Positions 1 to 7,480 of a stretch of DNA of 7,534 bases are shown here, piece after piece (positions within the stretch are counted from its first letter, which is position 1; every line of letters starts with the position of its first letter). The notes beneath the pieces were generated by a model. It searched no databases, was not told the DNA's origin, and saw nothing but the letters and a program-made list of their open reading frames with translations. The position numbers and the translations under genes are program-made. Location: the NCBI GenBank assembly GCA_022561525.1, contig JADFRB010000083.1, positions 1-7,534 of the forward strand, given 5' to 3'. The DNA is from Nitrospinota bacterium. GTDB lineage: Bacteria; Nitrospirota; Nitrospiria; Nitrospirales; UBA8639.

Positions 1-2
1 CC

Positions 3-2030
<2,028 letters not shown>

Positions 2031-2053
2031 CTTCTTGAAAAGTGAGTGACGCT

Positions 2054-2533
2054 ATGGAAATTGTGACGAGTCGATTCGGTCCTTTGGAGATCCCGGACGA
2101 AAATGTGCTCACGTTCCAAGCCGGATTGATCGGGTTTAGCCAACATACCCGGTTTTCCTTGCTTGGGGGGGAACGAGGGCTAGGGTATGAATGGCTGCAA
2201 TCTCTCGATGACGGGAATATAGCTTTTGTGGTGGTACAGCCTGGGTTAATCAAGCCGGATTATCATATCCAGATTCAGGATGATGCCTTGCATGACATCG
2301 AGTTCCAAGAGGGGGATGATGTGGTGGTATTATCGATCGTGACCGTTCCGCCGGACGAACCTGAAAAAGCCACCGTGAATTTGCAAGGGCCTCTGGTGAT
2401 CAATGCCACGCGGAATCGGGGAAAACAAATCATTCTCAACGAGTCATTTCCCATTCGATATCCGTTAATCCCAGGACAAGTCGAGGTTAAGCCAGAGGCG
2501 GAAAAGCCTGTTCAAGCCGCGGTGAATACGTAA
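2054..2533 (+). CDS. fliW: FliW, flagellar assembly factor and CsrA antagonist
   Basis: FliW is a small cytosolic protein that binds either flagellin or CsrA. When flagellin is exported, freed FliW binds CsrA and relieves its block on flagellin translation. The 159-residue product has the family's usual length and pattern: EIVTSRFG at the N-terminus, FQAGLIGF (21-28), WLQS (47-50), the acidic L-x-D...V central part, and NLQGPLVINATRNRGKQIIL-type C-terminal motif (109-128). I chose the ATG at 2054 because family members start just before the T-S-R-F-G motif; a GTG at 2042 would add only four residues, and neither start has a strong Shine-Dalgarno. It sits 23 bp after the kinase gene and 55 bp before csrA, the standard fliW-csrA pairing. 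Confidence 0.95.
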   Translation: MEIVTSRFGPLEIPDENVLTFQAGLIGFSQHTRFSLLGGERGLGYEWLQSLDDGNIAFVVVQPGLIKPDYHIQIQDDALHDIEFQEGDDVVVLSIVTVPPDEPEKATVNLQGPLVINATRNRGKQIILNESFPIRYPLIPGQVEVKPEAEKPVQAAVNT

Positions 2534-2571
2534 TCGTGTGCTGAAGACCATTATTTGATTTTGATCTCAGT

Positions 2572-2587
2572 CTGCCAAGGAGGGCAG
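2572..2587 (+). promoter_or_regulatory. csrA leader hairpin with Shine-Dalgarno GGA in the loop (putative CsrA autoregulatory site)
   Basis: CTGCC (2572-2576) pairs perfectly with GGCAG (2583-2587), leaving the hexaloop AAGGAG. The loop contains ANGGA, the core of CsrA-binding sites, and is part of the AAGGAGGG Shine-Dalgarno that ends 4 nt before the csrA ATG. CsrA proteins favour exactly this arrangement, a GGA in a short hairpin loop overlapping the ribosome site, so translational autorepression is likely. The stem is seen directly; its use in the cell is inferred. Confidence 0.6.
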
Positions 2588-2588
2588 C

Positions 2589-2843
2589 ATGTTAATTCTG
2601 ACTCGCAAAGAAGGCGAAGGAATTCGTCTCGGAGACGATATTCGAATAGTGCTTGTCCAGTTGAGAGGCAATCAGGTGAGACTCGGGATCGAGTGCCCGA
2701 AAAACATGCGTGTGCTACGGGAAGAATTGTATCAAGCAGTTCGCCAGGAAAACCTCGCGGCGATGGCTGCTGATCCGACGCATGTGCCAGATCTGACCAT
2801 ACATATCCTTCCGCAAACTTCCAATGATTCTTCGAATCCCTAG
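2589..2843 (+). CDS. csrA: CsrA, carbon storage / translational regulator
   Basis: CsrA is a homodimeric RNA-binding protein that binds GGA-containing hairpins in mRNA leaders and blocks or alters translation. The 84-residue product begins MLILTRKEGE and carries GNQVRLGIECPKNMRVLREELYQ. The RNA-contacting residues known from E. coli, L4, R6 and R44, are at identical positions. Its length exceeds the 61 residues of E. coli CsrA: a C-terminal tail (about 52-84) resembles that of FliW-regulated CsrA proteins such as B. subtilis, including Asn55, a position implicated there in FliW sensitivity. The ATG is fixed by the very strong AAGGAGGG at 2577-2584. It follows fliW by 55 bp and is probably cotranscribed. 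Likely targets are flagellin and perhaps other motility mRNAs, which is inference. Confidence 0.97.
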   Translation: MLILTRKEGEGIRLGDDIRIVLVQLRGNQVRLGIECPKNMRVLREELYQAVRQENLAAMAADPTHVPDLTIHILPQTSNDSSNP

Positions 2844-3062
2844 TCCCGTTGCTCGTCTCTCGTCGCACGAAAAAAATGAACCTACAGTCACCAGCGACTC
2901 GTGACTAATTTGCCTCCCGGTCAATTTTTCCTATCCCGTTGGAGTGGAACATCCTGGCCCTGGGTCGTGGGTGAGCGCCTCTGCCCGTCAATATATTCAC
3001 CGTTTGATGCTCGAATGGCGTCAAGTCTGACAACGAACCTCACAAAACCAACAGAAAAAGCG

Positions 3063-3077
3063 TGGCACGGATATTGG
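3063..3077 (+). promoter_or_regulatory. Candidate sigma-54 promoter for pseB (imperfect)
   Basis: TGGCAC, five bases, then TTGG reproduces the spacing of the sigma-54 consensus TGGCAC-N5-TTGC, with a perfect -24 half. The -12 half has TTGG instead of TTGC, a mismatch at a highly conserved base. It lies 47 bp before the pseB ATG, a sensible distance, leaving a leader of about 36 nt. Many polar-flagellum systems use sigma-54, so the context fits, but one chance match cannot be excluded. Confidence 0.3.
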
Positions 3078-3110
3078 AAGGTATCACCAAGAGAACCTGT
3101 TGCCTCAGGA

Positions 3111-3115
3111 AGGAG
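3111..3115 (+). promoter_or_regulatory. Shine-Dalgarno of pseB, decides the ATG at 3125
   Basis: AGGAG (within AGGAAGGAG, 3107-3115) lies 9 nt before the ATG at 3125. This supports that ATG over the upstream in-frame GTG at 3062, which would add 21 residues unlike any part of the family. AAGGA at 3110-3114 also fits the ANGGA core recognised by CsrA. Confidence 0.6.
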
Positions 3116-3124
3116 TGTCTCTGC

Positions 3125-4201
3125 ATGGCCAAAAATTTATCGAGTCTCATCCAGCGAAATCTTCAGGGCAAGACCATTTTGTTAACGGGAGGGACAGGGT
3201 CATTTGGTCAACGGTTGACCAAGATCTTGGTCGAGCACTTTTCGTTTAAAGCCCTGAGGATCTTTAGCCGCGACGAGTTGAAACAGCACGATATGGCTCG
3301 CCAGTTCACTGATGATCGGATTCGGTTCTTTATTGGCGATGTGCGGGATGCGAGTCGAGTGGAACGAGCGGTGCAGGGGGCAAACGTGATTATTCACGCC
3401 GCCGCGATGAAACAAGTCCCGATCTGCGAATACAATCCGTTTGAAGCGGTACGGACGAACGTGCTCGGCGCCCAAAATCTCATTGATGCGGCGATTGATC
3501 AACATGTGCAACAAATTTTGGCCCTGAGTACGGATAAAGCGGTGAATCCGATTAACCTCTATGGCGCCACAAAGCTCTGCGCCGAACGTATTATTATTCA
3601 GGGGAATAGTTATGCTGGTACGCGGCCCACCCGGATGAGCTGTGTTCGCTATGGAAATGTACTGGGAAGCCGTGGCAGTGTGGTGCCAATCTTCGAGTCT
3701 CAACGGAGCCAAGGCAAGGTCACGGTGACGGATAAGCGGATGACGCGGTTCTGGCTGACATTGGATCAAGCAGCCTGGTTTGTGTTGCGCTCCCTCACAC
3801 TTGCCCGTGGTGGAGAAATCTTCGTGCCCAAAATCCCCAGTATTAGGATTTTGGATTTGGTTGAGGCTATGGCGCCGGACTGTTCCATCCAATATATAGG
3901 GCTTCGGCCGGGAGAAAAGCTTCACGAAGTCCTGTTGACTGAAGATGAGAGTCGGCATGCGATGGAATATGACGATTTGTTTACGATTCTTCCTGAATAT
4001 CAATCGTGGCAGGGGCGGGCACGCGAAGGGACTGCGGGAAGACGCCGATCCCTTCCCGAAGGCTTCCGGTACAGCAGTGACAACAACACCCACTGGCTGT
4101 CCGTTCCCGAACTAAGAAATCTCTTAGTGCAAAATGGGTTTAGTACGGGAACCTTAGCGACCAAGAAGTCTCGCGGGTTGGTGGTGTATGCAAAAATCTA
4201 A
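3125..4201 (+). CDS. pseB: PseB, UDP-N-acetylglucosamine 4,6-dehydratase (inverting)
   Basis: PseB is a soluble NADP-dependent short-chain dehydrogenase that removes water from UDP-GlcNAc and inverts C5, giving UDP-2-acetamido-2,6-dideoxy-beta-L-arabino-hexos-4-ulose, the first step to pseudaminic acid. The 358-residue product has the Rossmann motif TGGTGSFG (21-28), SRDE (48-51), DVRD (72-75), HAAAMKQVP (91-99), STDKAVNPINLYGATK with the T136-D137-K138 and Y146/K150 catalytic group, and RPGEKLHE (261-268). HAAAMKQVP and STDKAVNPINLYGATK are characteristic of PseB/FlaA1-type dehydratases. The C-terminal ~70 residues include a basic stretch around 298-310 and a short tail ending VVYAKI, slightly longer than the 334-residue Campylobacter enzyme. 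PseC is encoded next, 206 bp downstream. Confidence 0.95.
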   Translation: MAKNLSSLIQRNLQGKTILLTGGTGSFGQRLTKILVEHFSFKALRIFSRDELKQHDMARQFTDDRIRFFIGDVRDASRVERAVQGANVIIHAAAMKQVPICEYNPFEAVRTNVLGAQNLIDAAIDQHVQQILALSTDKAVNPINLYGATKLCAERIIIQGNSYAGTRPTRMSCVRYGNVLGSRGSVVPIFESQRSQGKVTVTDKRMTRFWLTLDQAAWFVLRSLTLARGGEIFVPKIPSIRILDLVEAMAPDCSIQYIGLRPGEKLHEVLLTEDESRHAMEYDDLFTILPEYQSWQGRAREGTAGRRRSLPEGFRYSSDNNTHWLSVPELRNLLVQNGFSTGTLATKKSRGLVVYAKI

Positions 4202-4209
4202 CGGAACGG

Positions 4210-4265
4210 TTGAATAATTCAAAATTCTCAATTGCTAATGCTAAGTGATTCACTTAATGAATTTT
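4210..4265 (+). repeat. AT-rich stretch with nested palindromes downstream of pseB
   Basis: Three symmetric units lie close together: TTGAAT-A-ATTCAA (4210-4222), TAAGTGA-T-TCACTTA (4242-4256), and AAAATTC (4221-4227) matched by GAATTTT (4259-4265), which encloses the second. The stretch is far more AT-rich than the flanking genes. It could act as a transcription end, a protein-binding site, or debris from repeat insertion. The nearly loopless palindromes favour a DNA site over a strong RNA terminator. Confidence 0.45.
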
Positions 4266-4275
4266 TAATAGGAAG

Positions 4276-4400
4276 AGGGGCTGTTCAAAAAGGCTCGTCC
4301 AGCAAGGCCGCAGGGACTTTGGCGCGCGGAGCGTACTCACAGTACGTGAGCACGACCATGTCCCGAGAACGCCGCTGGCGGACTTTTTCAACAGTCCCCT
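4276..4400. repeat. 125-bp full-length imperfect inverted repeat (MITE/REP-like element)
   Basis: The ends are imperfect inverted copies: AGGGGCTGTTCAAAAAG (4276-4292) and CTTTTTCAACAGTCCCCT (4383-4400). The match continues inward with gaps (CCAGC...GGGAC on each side) to a central palindrome CGTACT-CAC-AGTACG (4332-4346), so the whole element can fold into one long hairpin about a centre near 4339. It has no coding capacity and is GC-rich inside, with A/T runs near both ends. Terminal inverted repeats plus small size suit a non-autonomous mobile or REP-like element. From memory, near-identical ends occur often between genes in Nitrospira genomes; this was not checked. A clear target duplication is not visible. 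Confidence 0.7.
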
Positions 4401-4407
4401 GAGGACA

Positions 4408-5571
4408 ATGATTCCCTACGGACGACACAGTATAGACGAAGGTGACATTGCCGCGGTGGTGGACGTCTTACAATCGGATTGGTTGACCACGGGGCCGACA
4501 CTTGTCGAGTTCGAACAGGCGGTGGCCCATACGGTAGATGCACCAGAGGCTGTTGCTGTTTCCAATGGAACCGCTGCGCTTCATTGCGCGATACATGCCA
4601 TTGGATTGCAACCGGGAGATGAAGTCATTCTCCCGCCGCTCACATTCGTGGCTACCGCCAATGCCATTGTGATGTGTGGGGGTGTGCCGGTGTTTGCCGA
4701 TGTCGATCCCGAGACTCTGTTACTCGATCCTCAAGCCGTTGAAGAGAAAGTGACTCCTCGAACCAAGGCTATCCTTGCGGTGGATTATGCGGGACAACCA
4801 TGTGACTACCATGCGCTTCGTCATATTGCGAATCGACATGGGTTGGTCCTCATGGCTGATGCCTGCCATGCCTTAGGGGCGTCGCTGAATGGTCGTCCTG
4901 TGGGTTCGTTGGCTGACCTCACGATCTTTAGTTTTCATCCGGTGAAGGCCATGACCACAGGCGAAGGTGGAATGGTGGTCACGCAGCAACCCGAATATGC
5001 CAACCGGATGCGAATCTTTCGCAACCATGGCATTACCACGGATCATCAAGAACGGTTGGCGAGACAGACGTGGGAATATCAGATGACCTGTTTGGGCATG
5101 AATTACCGGCTGACAGATTTTCAATGTGCGTTGGGGCTGAGTCAGCTACGGAAACTTCAGGGGTGGGTCACGCGTCGGCAGGCGATTGCTTCTCAGTATG
5201 ACGATGCTTGGACCTCCATTCCTGGGATTCATCCCGTTTCGGTCCGTCCGGATGTATCCCATGCCTACCATTTGTACGTGATTCTGCTTAACGAAGAAGC
5301 CTATGGTATGGACCGCGCCACCTTGTTTTCATTATTGCGGGAACAAGGGATTGGGGCGCAGGTGCATTACATCCCCGTACATCTCCAACCGTTTTATCGA
5401 GAACAATTTGGCACTGAGCCAGGACTCTGTCCTCATGCGGAGTCGGCCTATGAAAATATGCTGTCATTGCCAATCTATCCTGCACTGAAGAATGAAGAAG
5501 TGGACCAGGTGATTGGTGCGGTGAAAGGCATTGTGGTCAGTCACCGCCTGATTCCGACGGGTGTGTCATGA
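4408..5571 (+). CDS. pseC: PseC, UDP-4-amino-4,6-dideoxy-N-acetyl-beta-L-altrosamine transaminase
   Basis: PseC is a PLP-dependent aminotransferase of the DegT/DnrJ/EryC1 family. It aminates C4 of the PseB product, using glutamate as donor in known members. The 387-residue protein begins IPYGRHSIDEGDIAAVVDVL-type (the usual PseC start) followed by SDWLTTGP. It has SNGTAALH (52-59) for phosphate binding, ADACHALGA (150-158) with the PLP-ring aspartate D151, and SFHPVKAMTTGEGG (175-188) in which K180 is the predicted Schiff-base lysine. Length is normal for the family. The start is fixed by the family N-terminus; the Shine-Dalgarno GAGGA (4401-4405) is only 2 nt from the ATG, unusually close, and directly abuts the end of the 125-bp inverted-repeat element. 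Confidence 0.95.
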   Translation: MIPYGRHSIDEGDIAAVVDVLQSDWLTTGPTLVEFEQAVAHTVDAPEAVAVSNGTAALHCAIHAIGLQPGDEVILPPLTFVATANAIVMCGGVPVFADVDPETLLLDPQAVEEKVTPRTKAILAVDYAGQPCDYHALRHIANRHGLVLMADACHALGASLNGRPVGSLADLTIFSFHPVKAMTTGEGGMVVTQQPEYANRMRIFRNHGITTDHQERLARQTWEYQMTCLGMNYRLTDFQCALGLSQLRKLQGWVTRRQAIASQYDDAWTSIPGIHPVSVRPDVSHAYHLYVILLNEEAYGMDRATLFSLLREQGIGAQVHYIPVHLQPFYREQFGTEPGLCPHAESAYENMLSLPIYPALKNEEVDQVIGAVKGIVVSHRLIPTGVS

Positions 5572-5855
5572 AAGGTAATGGCAGAAATATGTTGGACCAT
5601 TTCGAAACTCGAATATCGAAATCCGACTCAAATCATAATGACCAAAAATCAAATGACTACAACGCTAGGAGTTGGGGCATGCGCCTTTTGCGTTGGATTG
5701 ACCCGTGTGAAATATTCGAGTTTTGAGTTTCGGATGTGTTTCGGATTTCGATATTCGGATTTCGAGTGCAAGGCATGTAAAAAGCCACAACTCCGTTCAA
5801 CGTATTTTTGCGCGGATCTTTGCCGTGTATCCTTTTCACTATAACGAGGGGTCTC
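5572..5855 (+). other. pseC to NeuB-family gene intergenic region (284 bp)
   Basis: No real gene is supported. The 88-codon frame at 5578-5844 is mostly a translation of the repeats listed separately and has no family signature or good ribosome site. The region also holds a longer-range match, GGAGTTGGGGC (5668-5678) against GCCACAACTCC (5784-5794), inverted with one mismatch. A GAGGGG ribosome site for the next gene lies at 5846-5851. Confidence 0.5.
5611..5756. repeat. 16-bp perfect inverted repeat in TTCGGAT-type repetitive sequence
   Basis: GAATATCGAAATCCGA (5611-5626) recurs as its exact reverse complement at 5741-5756, 114 bp apart. Around the right copy the unit TTCGGAT appears three times (5729-5735, 5740-5746, 5754-5760). 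Such TCGAAATTCG-like degenerate repeats are known, from memory, between genes of many environmental bacteria. This could be a remnant of an intergenic repeat family or a structured RNA leader; the sequence alone does not decide. Confidence 0.6.
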
Positions 5856-6728
5856 ATGTCTGTCCGATTTGTCGCTGAAGTTTCCAGTAATCATCACCAA
5901 GACTTGGATCGGTGTTTGGCTTTTATCGATCGAGCCGCCGCCATAGGATGTGCTGTGGTTAAGTTTCAGTTATTTACCATTCGCGAGTTGTTTGCTCCGG
6001 AAGTGTTGGAACAGAGTGAGGCGCATCGCCGACGTGAGCAGTGGGAGTTGCCGATAGCCTTTCTGCCTCATTTGGCTGAACGGTGTCGCCGACGAGAGAT
6101 TCAATTTTCGTGCACGCCGTTTTACTTGCAGGCGGTCCAAGAACTCGAACCGTATGTTGATTTTTACAAGGTCGCCTCATACGAGTTGTTGTGGGACGAT
6201 TTGCTCAAGGCCTGCGCTCGAACTGGAAAACCCATGGTGCTCTCCACGGGGATGGCGACACTGGATGAAGTGGTCCATGCCACAAGGCTCGTGCGCGATG
6301 CCGGATGTCGCGATCTGACGGTGTTGCACTGTGTCTCCGGGTATCCCGCTGCTCCCGATGAGTGCAATCTCTCCTGTATCGAAACTCTCCGCGAACAGTG
6401 CGGATGTTCGGTTGGGTGGTCAGACCATACGGTCAATCCCGCGGTGATTCATCGCGCGGTGCATCGATGGGGCGCCACGATGGTGGAATTTCATTTGGAC
6501 TTGGATCAACAGGGTGAAGAATATCAGTCTGGGCATTGCTGGCTTCCGGAAGAAATCGCTCCAGTGATTCAAAGTCTGGGCTGTGGTTTTGGTGCCGATG
6601 GGCATGGCGAAAAAGTGCCAACCGCCAGTGAGATGGATGAGCGCCAATGGCGTGCCGATCCTGTCGATGGTTTACGACCACTTCAAGAAATGAGGGAAGC
6701 ATGGAAACAACCAGCCAGCGTCCTGTAG
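5856..6728 (+). CDS. NeuB-family nonulosonic acid synthase (PseI-like), lacking the SAF domain
   Basis: NeuB-family enzymes condense phosphoenolpyruvate with a six-carbon amino sugar to make a nine-carbon sialic-acid-like sugar; in this cluster the product would be pseudaminic acid or a relative. The 290-residue barrel shows FVAEVSSNHHQD (5-16), VVKFQLF (34-40), FSCTPF (84-89), FYKVASYE (103-110), VLSTGMATLDE (128-138), LHCVSGYPA (157-165) and GWSDHT (187-192). H191 and H213 match the two metal-binding histidines of N. meningitidis NeuB. The usual EKHFTL motif reads EFHLDL, and the protein ends with a DGHGEKVP...WRADPVDGLRP tail instead of the ~60-residue SAF domain. The ATG at 5856 follows GAGGGG by 4 nt; the in-frame ATG at 5808 would add residues outside the family. 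It overlaps the next gene by 28 bp. Family certain, exact substrate not. Confidence 0.85.
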   Translation: MSVRFVAEVSSNHHQDLDRCLAFIDRAAAIGCAVVKFQLFTIRELFAPEVLEQSEAHRRREQWELPIAFLPHLAERCRRREIQFSCTPFYLQAVQELEPYVDFYKVASYELLWDDLLKACARTGKPMVLSTGMATLDEVVHATRLVRDAGCRDLTVLHCVSGYPAAPDECNLSCIETLREQCGCSVGWSDHTVNPAVIHRAVHRWGATMVEFHLDLDQQGEEYQSGHCWLPEEIAPVIQSLGCGFGADGHGEKVPTASEMDERQWRADPVDGLRPLQEMREAWKQPASVL

Positions 6729-7480
6729 CGATTGTGCAGGCTCGGATGGGCTCGACCCGCTTGCCGGGAAAAGTCATGCGATTTCTGATCGGGAGGCCAG
6801 TTCTCTGGCATGTCGTGGATCGTCTCCGGTTCTGTCAGAACATCGGTGCGATCGTCGTCGCCACGACAACTGAGCGGGAAGACGATGTTATTGAGGAGTG
6901 GTGTTGTGCGCATTGGGTTCGATGCTTTCGTGGGAGCCAAGAGGATGTCCTCGATCGCTATTATCACGCCGCGAAGTTTTATCAGGCGGCTTCGATCCTT
7001 CGCATCACCGCGGATTGTCCAGCGCTCGATCCCGTAGTGATTGATGAATTGCTGAGCGAATATGAGGCCCATGCCTATGATGCTTGTGGATTAGCTGGAG
7101 GATTCCCTGATGGACTGGATTGTGAGGTGATGTCGTTCTCTGCGTTAGAACGAGCGTGGAAGGAAGCCGAGATGGCATCGGAGCGTGAGCACGTCACACC
7201 CTATATTCATGCACACCCTGATCTCTTTCGCGTGGGAAAATTTGAGCGATTTTACAATCTTGCCCATCATCGATGGACGCTTGACGAAGAATCGGATTTC
7301 CATTTTCTGGAGCGAGTGTTTCATCGCTTGTATCAGAAAGATCGCCCGTTTCTGACGTCGGATATTTTGGCCTTGTTAGAGCGTGAGCCTGCATTGATGG
7401 ACATCAATCAAGGGATCACTCGAAACGAAGGCTATCTCCGATCCCTTCAATCCGATTATCGTGTCGGTGCAAGGACCTGA
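6701..7480 (+). CDS. SpsF-like cytidylyltransferase (probable CMP-nonulosonic acid synthetase, PseF role)
   Basis: The 259-residue protein belongs to the cytidylyltransferase-type nucleotidyltransferases related to SpsF and NeuA. It would activate the nine-carbon sugar with CTP, the last soluble step before transfer to flagellin. Visible motifs are VQARMGSTRLPGKV (12-25) for nucleotide binding, ITADCPALDP (102-111) with the metal-binding D105, PDGLDCEV (136-143), EREHVTPY (161-168) and RWTLDEESD (191-199). These are SpsF-like rather than the ARxGSKG form of Campylobacter PseF. The ATG at 6701 lies 4 nt after GAGGG (6692-6696) and starts just before the conserved motif; the earlier in-frame ATG at 6647 reads through the upstream gene. 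The 28-bp overlap with the synthase gene suggests translational coupling. SpsF relatives are often labelled glycosyltransferases, so the exact reaction is inferred from context. Confidence 0.8.
   Translation: METTSQRPVAIVQARMGSTRLPGKVMRFLIGRPVLWHVVDRLRFCQNIGAIVVATTTEREDDVIEEWCCAHWVRCFRGSQEDVLDRYYHAAKFYQAASILRITADCPALDPVVIDELLSEYEAHAYDACGLAGGFPDGLDCEVMSFSALERAWKEAEMASEREHVTPYIHAHPDLFRVGKFERFYNLAHHRWTLDEESDFHFLERVFHRLYQKDRPFLTSDILALLEREPALMDINQGITRNEGYLRSLQSDYRVGART

Larger units (their letters stand above)
2844..3124 (+). other. csrA-pseB intergenic region (281 bp)
   Basis: No convincing coding sequence is seen; the only frames are short and resemble no family. It contains a 6-bp stem, AGTCAC (2886-2891) with GTGACT (2901-2906) around a 9-nt loop, but no following T-run to make it a clear terminator. 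Near the pseB end it carries a sigma-54-like motif (3063-3077) and a Shine-Dalgarno (3111-3115). The length and these elements suggest that pseB has its own promoter rather than depending on csrA readthrough. Confidence 0.5.

Noticed and set aside
2886..2906. Stem AGTCAC/GTGACT as a terminator for csrA
   Set aside because: Only 6 bp with a 9-nt loop and no T-run following; too weak to call a terminator.
3200..4093. 297-codon frame on the minus strand opposite pseB
   Set aside because: It lies wholly inside the clearly real pseB in antisense, has no family signature, and is a by-product of codon bias.
5578..5844. 88-codon + strand frame between pseC and the synthase gene
   Set aside because: Much of it is a translation of the inverted and TTCGGAT repeats (FEFRM...FRYSDFE); no ribosome site or recognisable domain.
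5840..5845. TATAAC as a -10 promoter box for the synthase gene
   Set aside because: It directly adjoins the GAGGGG ribosome site, so transcription would begin in or after that site, and no well-spaced -35 is present.
5649..5900. 83-codon minus-strand frame over the same repeats
   Set aside because: Reads the same repeats backwards and runs into the start of the real synthase gene.
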